Assembly: GCA_040394195.1 (NCBI GenBank)
Contig: JBEBSR010000027.1
Location: 1 to 34,965 of the forward strand
Length of the DNA stretch: 34,965 bases
Source of the DNA: Wohlfahrtiimonas larvae_A
GTDB lineage: Bacteria > Pseudomonadota > Gammaproteobacteria > Cardiobacteriales > Wohlfahrtiimonadaceae
Direction of reading: 5' to 3'
How positions within the stretch are numbered: the stretch's first letter is position 1; every line of letters begins with the position of its first letter. The notes beneath the pieces were generated by a model that was not told the origin of the DNA, did no database searches, and was given only the letters and a program-made list of their open reading frames with translations. Below, piece by piece: positions 7,268 to 15,819 of the stretch. Position numbers and translations under genes: made by a program.

Positions 7268-8287
7268 TTAATATGAAAAGCGAGATTGAATTTTTGCCAA
7301 TACCTTCAATGCGCTCGAACGTAATGTTTTACGTTCAACATAACCTACATGAATCACACGGAATGCTTCTAATTTTGATAATAAGTAAGCATCACTCGTT
7401 TGTAACTCATCCACTAAATTCAATGTTAATGCTTGTGAGCCCAGCCAATGTTCACCCGTTGCAATTTCATCAATATTTACTTGTGGACGATGCTGATTCA
7501 CATAAGCTTTAAAAATTGTGTGAATGTCTTCCAACTCTTCTTTGAATTTTTCACGACCTTCATCAGTATTCTCACCAAACATTGTCACAGTGCGTTTATA
7601 TTTACCTGCTGTAAATTGTTCATAATCAATGTCATATTTTTCTAATAAGCGATGGAAATTTGGCAATTGCGCAACAACACCGATTGAACCAATGATTGCA
7701 AATGGTGCTGCAACGATCTTATTCGCCACACACGCCATTAAATAACCACCACTTGCAGCGACTTCATCCACAGCAACAGTGAGGTTAAAATTCTTCTCTT
7801 TAAAACGTTCCAACTGTGCAGCTGCTAAACCATAGCCATTCACAACACCACCAGGGCTTTTCAAGCGTACAAATACTTCATCATTTTCTTTAGCAACGCT
7901 TAATACAGCATTCACTTCTTGCTTTAAGTTCTGTGCTGCATTCGCTGCCATATCACCATCAAAATCTAATACAAATAATTTAGGCAAGGGTTTAGCTTCA
8001 TCGTCTTTCGCTTCTGACTTTTTCTTCCAGAATTGCCACCATTTTTTCTCAGATTTTTTGTTCTCTTTTTCCTCTTCTTCAGATTTTTCATCAGCGATGA
8101 GATCTTCATACGATTCTTTTAATTCATCAAATTCATCTGATAAATCTTCAAAGCAAATGGCGCCTTTTTTCTTTTTAAGATCTTTACCGCCTTTAATGAT
8201 GATCAAAATGAGTAAAAGAGAAACTAGAATCGTGACAAGTTTGAAGAAAAATAAAAAGTAATTGGCTAAAAAATCCACTATATTCAT
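7268..8287 (-). CDS. sohB: SohB-type inner-membrane serine protease (S49 family)
   Basis: I choose ATG 8287 because MNIVDFLANYFLFFFKLVTI lines up with the N-terminus of E. coli SohB. ATG 8299 and TTG 8317 are upstream alternatives, and the latter overlaps a terminator. The 339-residue product has one N-terminal membrane span and a very charged linker (about 45-95, Lys/Glu runs). The S49 protease domain follows, with LKSPGGVVNGYG, the nucleophile motif AASGGYLMACVA and AGKYKRTVTMFGENT, which holds the likely catalytic Lys. It would face the periplasm. SohB was first known as a multicopy suppressor of degP loss. It is co-directional with lemA and priA. Confidence 0.92.
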   Translation of the reverse strand: MNIVDFLANYFLFFFKLVTILVSLLLILIIIKGGKDLKKKKGAICFEDLSDEFDELKESYEDLIADEKSEEEEKENKKSEKKWWQFWKKKSEAKDDEAKPLPKLFVLDFDGDMAANAAQNLKQEVNAVLSVAKENDEVFVRLKSPGGVVNGYGLAAAQLERFKEKNFNLTVAVDEVAASGGYLMACVANKIVAAPFAIIGSIGVVAQLPNFHRLLEKYDIDYEQFTAGKYKRTVTMFGENTDEGREKFKEELEDIHTIFKAYVNQHRPQVNIDEIATGEHWLGSQALTLNLVDELQTSDAYLLSKLEAFRVIHVGYVERKTLRSSALKVLAKIQSRFSY

Positions 8288-8300
8288 TCCTAAGTACATA

Positions 8301-8336
8301 ATAATAAAAAAGCCCAAATCAACGATTCAGGCTTTT
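8301..8336 (-). terminator. Intrinsic terminator between the parvulin gene and sohB
   Basis: Read leftward, AAAAGCC pairs with GGCTTTT and an inner AATC pairs with GATT, with TG bulges between. It is followed by a T-rich tract. It ends about 13 bases before the preferred sohB start, so sohB must depend on read-through or on a promoter inside the upstream gene. Confidence 0.75.
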
Positions 8337-8358
8337 ACAGTATTGATTTTATCTGAGC

Positions 8359-9186
8359 TTATTGAGCTTTATATTCAATGTTAATTTTTTGCTGAATCCC
8401 TTCGATTTTATCACGAAGTTGGTTAGCAATTAGAGAATCTTTGATGCGCTCTTGAGAAAGCTCTAAAGTATCGATTGGCGTTTCACGAACTTCTTCCAAG
8501 CTGATGATGTGATAACCGAACTGAGTTTTCACAGGTTCTTTAGAAACTTCACCCGCTTTCATTGTTTGTAATGCTGCACCAAATTCTGGCACCATTACTT
8601 GTGCTCTGAACCAACCTAATTCACCACCAGTATCTTTTGAACCTGGATCTTTAGAGAATTGCTGTGCTGCTTCTGCAAATGATAAAGGTTTTTTCTTATC
8701 ATTTAACTTAGCTAATAAATCTTTTGCTTCTGCTTCGGTTTCAACCAAGATGTGTGCTGCACGATATTCATTTTTATCGATTGCTTTCACTTGCTTGTCA
8801 TATTCTGCTTTCACTTCTTCATCTGTAATCTTGATATCATCTACAGTTTTCTTCAAGAAAGCCTGAGACAAACCTAATCTTGCAGCATGATCAATGAATT
8901 TTTTGTATTCAGCAGTTTGATCTAAACCTTCTTTCTTCGCTTTGCCTGCCAATTTATCTTGCAATGCCAATTGAGAAATCAATTCGTTCAATTGTTGTGC
9001 ATTTTGAATAAATTCTAAGTTATCTACGCCCACAATTGGTTCTACTGCTGATTGGAAATCTGCTTTTGATAATGGCTTGCCATCAATCACAGCCACTGGA
9101 TCTGGAATTTCAAAAGTCTGCGCTAAGCTCATAGAGCCAACGATACTACTGAAAACTAATGCTGCACTAATTAACGTTTTTTTCAT
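8359..9186 (-). CDS. Exported parvulin-type peptidyl-prolyl isomerase
   Basis: This foldase catalyses cis-trans isomerisation of prolyl bonds in exported proteins. The ATG at 9186 gives a clean Sec signal (MKKTLISAALVFSSIVGSMSLAQ) with AAGGA 9-10 bases upstream; a longer in-frame start at 9225 would lie in bolA. The 275-residue protein has an N-terminal SurA-N-like helical region. The rotamase domain (about 145-250) shows YRAAHILVETEAEAKDLL, FAEAAQQFSKDPGSKDTGGELGWF and the closing GYHIISLEEV. It resembles PpiC/PrsA/PpiD-type proteins. No lipobox is seen, so it is probably soluble in the periplasm. Confidence 0.9.
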   Translation of the reverse strand: MKKTLISAALVFSSIVGSMSLAQTFEIPDPVAVIDGKPLSKADFQSAVEPIVGVDNLEFIQNAQQLNELISQLALQDKLAGKAKKEGLDQTAEYKKFIDHAARLGLSQAFLKKTVDDIKITDEEVKAEYDKQVKAIDKNEYRAAHILVETEAEAKDLLAKLNDKKKPLSFAEAAQQFSKDPGSKDTGGELGWFRAQVMVPEFGAALQTMKAGEVSKEPVKTQFGYHIISLEEVRETPIDTLELSQERIKDSLIANQLRDKIEGIQQKINIEYKAQ

Positions 9187-9199
9187 ACTTAACAAGTCC

Positions 9200-9469
9200 T
9201 TATTTATTGGGTACAGTCGCTTCAATACTCAGTGCATGGATTTCACTATGCATCATGGAATCAACCGCGGTATATACCATTCTATGACGTTGAACCAATG
9301 TTTTTCCCACAAATGCTTCAGAACAAATTTTTACAGTAAAGTGTCCTGCACCATTTTTTGCTCCCGCATGTCCTACATGATGATGACTGTCATCAATAAT
9401 TTCAAGAAGCTCTGGTGAAAAATTTTCACGAAGTAATACTTCCATTCGTGCAATTCTTTCTACATTCAT
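9200..9469 (-). CDS. bolA: BolA family protein
   Basis: BolA proteins work with monothiol glutaredoxins in Fe-S handling and, in enterics, in stress-linked shape control. The 89-residue product has the BolA/IbaG fold with VGHAGAKNGAGHFTVKI, the FVGKTLVQRHRMVY helix and the closing MHSEIHALSI. The conserved C-terminal His needed for cluster binding is in SEIHALSI. Two tandem ATGs are possible; the second (9469) is 6 bases after GAGGG and is preferred. The first (9472) overlaps the yciB stop as TAATG, so coupling is likely either way. Confidence 0.92.
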   Translation of the reverse strand: MNVERIARMEVLLRENFSPELLEIIDDSHHHVGHAGAKNGAGHFTVKICSEAFVGKTLVQRHRMVYTAVDSMMHSEIHALSIEATVPNK

Positions 9470-9471
9470 CA

Positions 9472-10065
9472 TTATCCCTCTAAATTTTTACTCTTTTCAG
9501 CCGCTTCTCTATAACGTTTACTTTCACGATATAAATTCGCAATCATAATCACAGAGAACAATGTTGCCAAAATTGGACCGATGATTGTTTTATAAATCAC
9601 CCAGCCTTCATTCGAAATATTAAATACAACCAATGCTGTATTGATTAATCCGCTGATGAAGAAATAAACCATCCAAATAATATTTTGGCGCAACCACACT
9701 GAATCTGGTAAATCTAACTCTAAATGCTTAGCAAATAAGTATTTGAAAGGCATCGCTTTAGAATAATACATCACAGCCAAACCAATACATAAAACCGCAT
9801 TGATTACAGTTGGGCGCCATTTAATGAAAGATTCATTATCGAAATACACTGTTAAGCCTGAGAAAATCAAAAGGCTTCCCAACATTCCCCATGTTTTCCA
9901 ATTGGTTTGTCGCCAAAAAACAGCACATGCGACAGCGGCAACAATGCCAGCACCTAATAGAACTTTAGTGGCAAAGATTAAATCTTTACCACCAAAAAAG
10001 AAGCCCAGCAAAAAGGCAACAGATGTTAGCCCTAAAGCTGCTTGTGGAATATTAAATTTACCCAA
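9472..10065 (-). CDS. yciB: Inner-membrane septation protein YciB (IspA/IspZ)
   Basis: YciB is a polytopic inner-membrane protein linked to cell-envelope and septum synthesis. The 197-residue protein has five or six hydrophobic spans. It shows the family block GLTVYFDNESFIKWRPTVI (about 71-89) and the later NEGWVIYKTIIGP segment. It appears to start at TTG 10065, since no ATG gives a reasonable length, and its first bases overlap the end of fabD by 8. It sits between fabD and bolA, and yciB next to bolA is frequent in related genomes. Confidence 0.9.
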   Translation of the reverse strand: MGKFNIPQAALGLTSVAFLLGFFFGGKDLIFATKVLLGAGIVAAVACAVFWRQTNWKTWGMLGSLLIFSGLTVYFDNESFIKWRPTVINAVLCIGLAVMYYSKAMPFKYLFAKHLELDLPDSVWLRQNIIWMVYFFISGLINTALVVFNISNEGWVIYKTIIGPILATLFSVIMIANLYRESKRYREAAEKSKNLEG

Positions 10066-10996
10066 GATTTGTTACAACCTCATTCAATGAAGCTTCGCCA
10101 TCAATGTTGAACGATGTTGCTTCTTTATTAATGCGCTTTGTTAAACCTGTTAATACTTTATTTGGACCACATTCAACCAATTGAGTTACGCCTTGTGCGA
10201 TCATTGACTCAACTGTTTCAGTCCAGCGAACTGGTTGATACAATTGTTCAACCAAACTTGTTTTAATTTCGCTTGCATCATTGTGTGTTTTCACATCTAC
10301 GTTGTGAATCACAGCAATGTTTGGTACTGCAAATGTTAATGATTCCATTCCTACTGCTAAACGATCCGCTGCTGGCTTCATCAACATGCAATGTGATGGC
10401 ACTGAAACTGGCAAAGGCATTGCTTTGCGCGCACCTTTATTTTTCGCCATTGCACTTGCTCTTTCCACTGCTGTTGCAGTGCCTGCAATCACAACTTGCC
10501 CAGGTGAGTTAAAGTTTACAGCCGATAAGATTTCACCTTCTGCTGCTTCTTCACACAATGCAACCACAGCTGCATCGTCCATACCCAAAATTGCAGCCAT
10601 TGCGCCTTCACCAGGTTGTACTGCTTCTTGCATGTATGTTGCACGCTTAGATACTAATTTTACTGCATCAGCAAATGATAAAACACCTGCCGCAACCAAT
10701 GCTGAGTATTCACCTAAGCTATGACCTGCTAAAAATGCAGGACGAACTTCGCTTTTCTCACACCATAAGCGCCACAAAGCGATACTCACAGTCAAAATTG
10801 CAGGCTGAGTAATTACTGTTTTACCCAATTCTTCTTTAGAGCCTTCTAAAATGATTGCACGTAAGTCATAACCCAATGCATCATTAGCTTCTTGTAATGT
10901 CGCAGCCACAATTGGTTCATTCACAACATCAGCCAACATGCCTTCTGTTTGAGAACCTTGACCAGGGAAAATAAATGCTAAATTTTTTTGAATCAT
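10058..10996 (-). CDS. fabD: Malonyl-CoA:ACP transacylase FabD
   Basis: FabD transfers malonyl groups from CoA to acyl carrier protein for chain elongation. The protein is 312 residues long. It has the N-terminal FIFPGQGSQ motif, the nucleophile elbow GHSLGEYSALVAAG (Ser93) and the catalytic His in VPSHCMLM (His202), so the active site is intact. It lies 13 bases after fabH. The usual next genes, fabG and acpP, are not present; yciB follows instead. Confidence 0.97.
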   Translation of the reverse strand: MIQKNLAFIFPGQGSQTEGMLADVVNEPIVAATLQEANDALGYDLRAIILEGSKEELGKTVITQPAILTVSIALWRLWCEKSEVRPAFLAGHSLGEYSALVAAGVLSFADAVKLVSKRATYMQEAVQPGEGAMAAILGMDDAAVVALCEEAAEGEILSAVNFNSPGQVVIAGTATAVERASAMAKNKGARKAMPLPVSVPSHCMLMKPAADRLAVGMESLTFAVPNIAVIHNVDVKTHNDASEIKTSLVEQLYQPVRWTETVESMIAQGVTQLVECGPNKVLTGLTKRINKEATSFNIDGEASLNEVVTNLG

Positions 10997-11009
10997 AAAA
11001 ACCTCTATA

Positions 11010-11963
11010 TTACATTCTGATCAAGGCAGAGCCCCAAGTGAAACCACCACCAAATGCTTCTAATAATATCAATTGACCTTCTTTCACACGACCATCACGG
11101 CGAGCTGCATCCAAAGCTAATGGGATGCTTGCTGCGGATGTATTCGCATGTTGATCAACTGTAATGATAATTTTACTCGAGTCTAAACCCATTTTCTTTG
11201 CTGTCGCATTGATAATGCGTAAGTTAGCTTGGTGGGGAATTAACCAATCTACTTGCTCAGCATCAATATTATTTTGTGTTAATGTTTCAGCAACAATTTC
11301 ATGCAATTTAGAAACAGCATGTTTAAACACTTCACTGCCTTTCATTTGCACATATGGATTACCATCCACGTCATCAACATAAGGGCGATCAACACGCAAT
11401 AAATCTGCATGGCGACCATCTGAATGAATATGTGTTGATAAAACACCAGGCTCATCGCTAGCTTCTAAAACAATTGCAGCAGCACCATCACCAAATAACA
11501 CACATGTTGAGCGATCATTCCAATCCAACAAACGAGAATAAACTTCTGTGCCGATAATTAATGCACGCTTTGCTGAGCCTGCTTTGATGAAGTTATCAGC
11601 AACGCTCAATGCATAAATAAAGCCTGAACATGCAGCAGTTACGTCAAATGCTGGCGCACCTTGATTGCCCAATTCTGCTTGAATCAATGTTGCTGTTGAT
11701 GGATAAACTTTGTCTGGTGTTGATGTTGCTACCACGATCAAATCGATATCTGTCGCATCAATGCCTGCATTTTCTAATGCTGAGCGTGCTGCATTCGCAC
11801 CAAAGCTCGTTGCAGTTTCACCTTCTGAGGCAATGTAACGCTGATGAATACCTGTACGTTCCACAATCCAATCATGATTCGTTTCGATTTTTTTTTCTAA
11901 ATCATAATTAGTGACCACATTATCTGGCAAATAGTGACCTGTTCCAATAATCTTAGAGTACAT
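11010..11963 (-). CDS. fabH: 3-oxoacyl-ACP synthase III FabH
   Basis: FabH starts fatty-acid synthesis by condensing acetyl-CoA with malonyl-ACP. The 317-residue protein keeps the full Cys-His-Asn triad at the E. coli positions: C112 (TAACSGFIYAL), H244 (WLIPHQANLRI) and N274 (QHANTSAASIP). The terminal block GGGFTWGSALIRM is typical. The start is ATG 11963, ten bases after plsX stops, within the yceD-rpmF-plsX-fabH-fabD run. Confidence 0.97.
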   Translation of the reverse strand: MYSKIIGTGHYLPDNVVTNYDLEKKIETNHDWIVERTGIHQRYIASEGETATSFGANAARSALENAGIDATDIDLIVVATSTPDKVYPSTATLIQAELGNQGAPAFDVTAACSGFIYALSVADNFIKAGSAKRALIIGTEVYSRLLDWNDRSTCVLFGDGAAAIVLEASDEPGVLSTHIHSDGRHADLLRVDRPYVDDVDGNPYVQMKGSEVFKHAVSKLHEIVAETLTQNNIDAEQVDWLIPHQANLRIINATAKKMGLDSSKIIITVDQHANTSAASIPLALDAARRDGRVKEGQLILLEAFGGGFTWGSALIRM

Positions 11964-11973
11964 GCCTAAACCC

Positions 11974-13026
11974 TTAAATTTGTTCCGAATCGGATGTTAT
12001 ACCATCTTCCACTGAAAATTGCTTCTCGATTTGACCGACCACATCTTGCTCAGCTAATTTGACCGCGATGTTGATAGCATTTTCAAAAGAGATACGATCA
12101 GCATTACCGTGAGATTTCACAACGATACCACGCAATCCTAATAAGCTTGCGCCGTTATAATTTCTAGGATCAACCTCTGCTTTCAATGAATTCAACACAG
12201 GTTTAGAAATTAATGCTGCCATTTTCGTAAAAATATTTTTCTTGTATGAACGCTTCAAATATTCAGCGATCAACTTGCAAGATCCTTCTAATGTCTTTAA
12301 TGCAACATTACCTGAGAAACCATCACAGACAACAACATCCACATCATCAAAGAAAATACCATCACCTTCGACAAATCCGATGTAATTCAAATCTGTTTCT
12401 TGTAATAATTTAGCAGATTCACGAATTAAGCTGTTGCCTTTGATGGCTTCTGAACCAATGTTCAGCAATGCAACTCTTGGTGAAGGATTTTTATCCATCG
12501 CAGCTGCCAACAATGAACCCATAATGGCAAATTGTTGAAGATGCTTTGGTTCTTCATCCACGTTTGCACCTAAATCCAACATGTGAACATGTTTGTATTT
12601 AGATTTTAACGATGGTAATACTGTACAAATCGCAGGACGATCAATACCTGGCATTGTTTTCAACACAAAACGTGCTGTTGCCATGAGCGCACCAGTATTT
12701 CCCGCAGAAACACACGCAGATGCTTGCCCTGTTTTCACAAGGTTAATAGCAACACGCATGGAAGAATCTTTTTTATTCTTCAACGCACTTTGTGGTTGTT
12801 CATCCATTTCGACAACTTGTGTTGCATCTTGGACCTGAATTCGCCCTTCTTTAAAAAGAGGATGTGCACTCAATTGTGCTTTCAATTTCTCTTCTTGGCC
12901 AACCGCGATCAACGTTAAATGTTCGTTGTTCATTGCAACAGAGATGACAGCGGGAAGAAGCTCTTCAGAGCCTTTATCACCGCTCATTACATCTACTGCA
13001 ATCGTAATTTTCTGATTAAGTGACAT
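11974..13026 (-). CDS. plsX: Phosphate acyltransferase PlsX
   Basis: PlsX makes acyl-phosphate from acyl-ACP, feeding PlsY and hence membrane phospholipid synthesis. I start at ATG 13026 (MSLNQKITIAVDVMSGDKG); a TTG three codons upstream is less likely. The 350-residue protein shows the opening AVDVMSGDKG. It also has ACVSAGNTGALMA, FVEGDGIFFDDVDVVVCDGFSGNV (in two adjoining blocks) and VDPRNYNGASLLGLRGIVVKSHG. An intrinsic terminator lies between rpmF and this gene, so its expression may differ from that of rpmF. Confidence 0.96.
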   Translation of the reverse strand: MSLNQKITIAVDVMSGDKGSEELLPAVISVAMNNEHLTLIAVGQEEKLKAQLSAHPLFKEGRIQVQDATQVVEMDEQPQSALKNKKDSSMRVAINLVKTGQASACVSAGNTGALMATARFVLKTMPGIDRPAICTVLPSLKSKYKHVHMLDLGANVDEEPKHLQQFAIMGSLLAAAMDKNPSPRVALLNIGSEAIKGNSLIRESAKLLQETDLNYIGFVEGDGIFFDDVDVVVCDGFSGNVALKTLEGSCKLIAEYLKRSYKKNIFTKMAALISKPVLNSLKAEVDPRNYNGASLLGLRGIVVKSHGNADRISFENAINIAVKLAEQDVVGQIEKQFSVEDGITSDSEQI

Positions 13027-13049
13027 ATTATCCAAATAGATTTGTTCTA

Positions 13050-13086
13050 ATAAAAAAACCCACGCGAATGCAATCCACGTAGGTTT
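13050..13086 (-). terminator. Intrinsic terminator between rpmF and plsX
   Basis: Read leftward, a 9-bp stem AAACCTACG / CGTGGGTTT with one U-G pair encloses a 13-base loop and runs into a T tract ending near 13052. The plsX start is about 24 bases further on. It would let rpmF be transcribed in excess over the lipid genes. Confidence 0.8.
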
Positions 13087-13110
13087 TACTTTATCAACTT
13101 TTGAGTAAAA

Positions 13111-13305
13111 TTACTCTACTGTTGGTACGTTTTTATCAAAGTTTAATACTTGGCGACCACGATAAAAGCCATTAGCTGTGATGTGATGACGACGATGTAA
13201 TTCACCGCTTGTCGCATCTGTGCTTAATTGTGCGCTAGTTAAAAAGTCGTGTGCACGACGCATATTACGCTTTGAACGTGTTACTTTTGATTTCTGAACA
13301 GCCAT
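13111..13305 (-). CDS. rpmF: 50S ribosomal protein L32
   Basis: L32 is a small structural protein of the large ribosomal subunit. The 64-residue product begins MAVQKSKVTRSKRNMRRAHD and ends in the usual HHITANGFYRGRQVL segment. It lacks the zinc-ribbon cysteines found in some L32 forms, as is normal for gammaproteobacterial proteins. The C-terminus (NFDKNVPTVE) makes it slightly longer than the typical 56-60 residues. GAGGAAAT directly upstream is a strong ribosome-binding site. It is followed by a terminator. Confidence 0.97.
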   Translation of the reverse strand: MAVQKSKVTRSKRNMRRAHDFLTSAQLSTDATSGELHRRHHITANGFYRGRQVLNFDKNVPTVE

Positions 13306-13338
13306 GTTTATTTCCTCTTAAAATTTACTAAAGAAAAA

Positions 13339-13839
13339 CTATTTTTTTAGTAATTCAGCAAGCTCTGCAAAAGGTTGTTTCTTTTCCTCTTGTGGTTTGA
13401 GCTTTTCTAAATAATCCTTTCCATCGCAATCTTCATCTAAATCATGCTTTGGCACCAATGGAAGCGTTAATAAAACTTCATCTTCTAATAATTCTAAAAG
13501 ATTCATTTCATCGCCTTCAACCAACAATAGAGCCTCATCATCACCAATGAGATCATGCTCGGACTCATCTTTGACAGGGATCCAGTGAATTGGTAGATCA
13601 AACGTTGTTTGAAACGGCTCTAAGCAACGCTGACATATCATAGATACATCAACTGCTACATTACCTTTAACCTCTTTCTGTCCTAACGGATTCGTTTCAC
13701 CTTGAATCCGAAAACGAATGGGCGAATCGACAGAATAAACTGCCTCTTTTAGCCGAGGAAAATGCTCTACAGAGAGCGAATCTTCGTAAACTCGTCCTTC
13801 ATTGACAGTTTTCTTGAGGGGAAACTCTGCGTATTTCAC
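13339..13839 (-). CDS. yceD: YceD/DUF177 family protein (23S rRNA accumulation)
   Basis: The 166-residue acidic protein belongs to DUF177, whose members sit upstream of rpmF and are linked to 23S rRNA accumulation. The family core is visible as VDVSMICQRCLEPFQTTFDLP (with the CQRC pair), DEALLLVEGDEMNLLELLEDEVLLTLPLVP in two adjoining blocks, and the C-terminal FAELAELLKK. It starts with GTG at 13839. The promoter at 13877-13905 puts it at the head of the yceD-rpmF-plsX-fabH-fabD transcript. Confidence 0.92.
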   Translation of the reverse strand: MKYAEFPLKKTVNEGRVYEDSLSVEHFPRLKEAVYSVDSPIRFRIQGETNPLGQKEVKGNVAVDVSMICQRCLEPFQTTFDLPIHWIPVKDESEHDLIGDDEALLLVEGDEMNLLELLEDEVLLTLPLVPKHDLDEDCDGKDYLEKLKPQEEKKQPFAELAELLKK

Positions 13840-13876
13840 TTAAAATACCCTGCTAACAATCTCAAAAAAGATTGCT

Positions 13877-13905
13877 ATTCTAATCTTTGCTGAATTTTTT
13901 GTCAA
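13877..13905 (-). promoter_or_regulatory. Sigma-70 promoter for yceD-rpmF-plsX-fab run
   Basis: On the minus strand a perfect TTGACA (-35, 13900-13905) is separated by 17 bp from TAGAAT (-10, 13877-13882). Predicted transcription starts near 13870, about 30 bases ahead of the GTG of yceD. This is the best promoter match in the window. A small dyad (CAATCT/AGATTG, 13857-13874) lies at the start of the transcript. Confidence 0.8.
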
Positions 13906-13912
13906 AATTTCT

Positions 13913-14395
13913 TCACTTTTCAGTACGTTTATAGTGACCACTCTTACCACCGATCTTCTCAAGAAGCTCGATATTGCTGATCACCATACTTTTATCGACA
14001 GCTTTTAACATATCATACACTGTCATGAGCCCAACGGAAACTCCTGTAATTGCTTCCATTTCAACACCTGTTTTACCTACAGTCTCTGTTTGCACGATGA
14101 TTTCTAGCGTACACTCATCATGATATTCAAAATCCACAGAAACATGCGTCAACGGCAAAGGATGACACAATGGAATCAACAATGATGTTTGTTTCGTTGC
14201 TTGAATCGCCGCAATGCGCGCAATCCCTAAAACATCACCTTTTTTGCTTTCACCTTTTTGCAAAGCGTCAAAAGCAATTTGATTCATCGTAATTAAACCA
14301 TGAGCAACCGCGATGCGTTTTGTATCGCTTTTATCCGCAACATTCACCATGTGCGCTTCGCCTGCTTGGTTAAAATGCGTTAATTCATGACTCAC
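13913..14395 (-). CDS. moaC: Cyclic pyranopterin monophosphate synthase MoaC
   Basis: MoaC forms cyclic pyranopterin monophosphate in molybdenum cofactor synthesis. I start at GTG 14395: GGAG lies 9 bases upstream, and MSHELTHFNQAGEAHMVNV lines up with the E. coli N-terminus. ATG 14410 would add five residues and has no ribosome-binding site. The 160-residue product keeps LIPLCHPLPLTHV, GKTGVEMEAITGVSVG and MTVYDMLKAVDK, which hold the conserved His, Lys and Asp of the active site, and ends GGKSGHYKRTEK. It overlaps the end of ycgN by 11 bases. No other moa gene is in the window. Confidence 0.95.
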   Translation of the reverse strand: MSHELTHFNQAGEAHMVNVADKSDTKRIAVAHGLITMNQIAFDALQKGESKKGDVLGIARIAAIQATKQTSLLIPLCHPLPLTHVSVDFEYHDECTLEIIVQTETVGKTGVEMEAITGVSVGLMTVYDMLKAVDKSMVISNIELLEKIGGKSGHYKRTEK

Positions 14396-14837
14396 GTGTA
14401 AAATCTCCATCGATCATATAATAATGCAGTGGTTTTTTAGTATCTTTCTCATGAATCAATTTATGCTTGGACACATCCACAAATTCACGAACAGTATTAC
14501 GATCGCCCGTTAACAAGTAATGCCATTCTGGCAATGATTGATCACGATAACGACGCGCATAAGCGCATGTTTCTGGCAACCAATCTACAGTTGCCACTAA
14601 TTTGTACGTCAACTTGATGCAATCAGATACAAACTGTTTTCTATTCACATAACTAGAACATTGGCAGGTATTCAAATCCAATAAATCACACGCAACGCGT
14701 GTTGTATAAATCTTACCTGTATCAATGTCTTCAATCTTATTTAGGCAACATAAACCACAACCATCACACAAAGCTTCCCATTCTTCTGGTGATAACTTTG
14801 CCAATGGCTTTTCCCAAAATGGACTTTGACTGTCCAA
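14385..14837 (-). CDS. ycgN: YcgN family cysteine-cluster protein (UPF0260)
   Basis: This protein has a cysteine-rich, probably metal- or Fe-S-binding core, CDGCGLCC, followed by ACDLLDLNTCQCSSY and later DCIKL and LPETCAYA. These are the conserved cysteines of the YcgN (UPF0260) family, whose function is unknown to me. The start is decided by a strong AAGGAG 7 bases before TTG 14837, one base after the stop of the upstream gene. This gives MDSQSPFWEKPLAKL, which matches the E. coli family N-terminus (SDTPFW). ATG 14888 would overlap the upstream gene by 50 bases. The product has 150 residues. Confidence 0.92.
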   Translation of the reverse strand: MDSQSPFWEKPLAKLSPEEWEALCDGCGLCCLNKIEDIDTGKIYTTRVACDLLDLNTCQCSSYVNRKQFVSDCIKLTYKLVATVDWLPETCAYARRYRDQSLPEWHYLLTGDRNTVREFVDVSKHKLIHEKDTKKPLHYYMIDGDFTRES

Positions 14838-14838
14838 A

Positions 14839-15819
14839 TCACTTCTCCTTATTCGTTTGAATGGATTGCACAATCCACTCTTCACCATATTTATCTTTAG
14901 GCATTATATTAACTGTGATTGACTGAGGCAATTTGAAATCATTCTCTTTTCTATCCATAACAAGCTGATGAGGATATTGTAATAAATATGCCAAACGATT
15001 CCCCAACAACACAACCAACCAAGTTAAATCCATCCAGATAAAAAATAAAATCACACTCGCAAAACCTGAATAAATGCCTGAATATTTAGTGGATGTTGCA
15101 ATAAAATCTGCAAACATTTTGCCCATAAATTGCCATGCAATGGCTGCAAATAAACCACCGATTAATGCAGGTACAATTTTAACTTTTGCATTGGTTAAAA
15201 AGAAATACAATGCAGACAAAAACAACATCAATACAACCACAGTCATACCTTCACTGGCATAAGCTGTTAACCAATTAGGTAAAGGAATTGAAAATGCCTT
15301 AAATATTACAGCACTGGATATCATTGAAATTAATGAGAATATTAAAACTGGCCCCAATAAAACAATCACTAAATAATAGGAAATTCTTTGGGTAAAACTA
15401 CGATTTTTCTCTACATTCCAATTATTATTAAAAGCCGTTTCAATTGTGCTCACCAAGCTGACAACTGTATAAAAAAGCACAACAAAACCGATACTTCCTA
15501 ATAAACCTACTTGCACATTATCCACAAAGCCAATCAATGTATTCATGATATTTTCATCTTGAATACCTGTTGATTCAAATACTTTATTCAATGTTGGAAT
15601 GAAATTTTGATAAACACCAAAGCTTTTTAAAATTGAAAAGCTGACAGCCATAAAAGGCACAATCGATAAAATTGTTGTATAAGCTAAGGCTTGAGAACGT
15701 GTGCGAATCCCTTCTTTAGAAACACTTTCGATTAAACGATAGATCAATCGACATAAGAATTTAAAAAAGTTACTGGGTTCTGCCCATAACCAAGCGTTTA
15801 ACTTATTCACTACACTCAT
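14839..15819 (-). CDS. yihY: YihY/BrkB family inner-membrane protein
   Basis: The 326-residue polytopic protein has about six membrane spans. It shows YihY/BrkB hallmarks: the N-terminal RTRSQALAYTTILSIVPFMAV, the central AFNNNWNV and LGPVLIFSL blocks, and the C-terminal KYSGIYSGFASVILFFIWMD. E. coli YihY was once called RNase BN, but that activity belongs to another protein, and no transport substrate is established. The C-terminal cytoplasmic tail (about 280-326) is hydrophilic. It overlaps the HIT gene by 4 bases (ATGA) and is followed one base later by ycgN, so the three are probably co-translated. Confidence 0.93.
   Translation of the reverse strand: MSVVNKLNAWLWAEPSNFFKFLCRLIYRLIESVSKEGIRTRSQALAYTTILSIVPFMAVSFSILKSFGVYQNFIPTLNKVFESTGIQDENIMNTLIGFVDNVQVGLLGSIGFVVLFYTVVSLVSTIETAFNNNWNVEKNRSFTQRISYYLVIVLLGPVLIFSLISMISSAVIFKAFSIPLPNWLTAYASEGMTVVVLMLFLSALYFFLTNAKVKIVPALIGGLFAAIAWQFMGKMFADFIATSTKYSGIYSGFASVILFFIWMDLTWLVVLLGNRLAYLLQYPHQLVMDRKENDFKLPQSITVNIMPKDKYGEEWIVQSIQTNKEK

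Noticed and set aside
13857..13874. CAATCT/AGATTG dyad as the moaC terminator
   Set aside because: It lacks a T tract after the stem in the leftward direction and overlaps the predicted transcription start of yceD.
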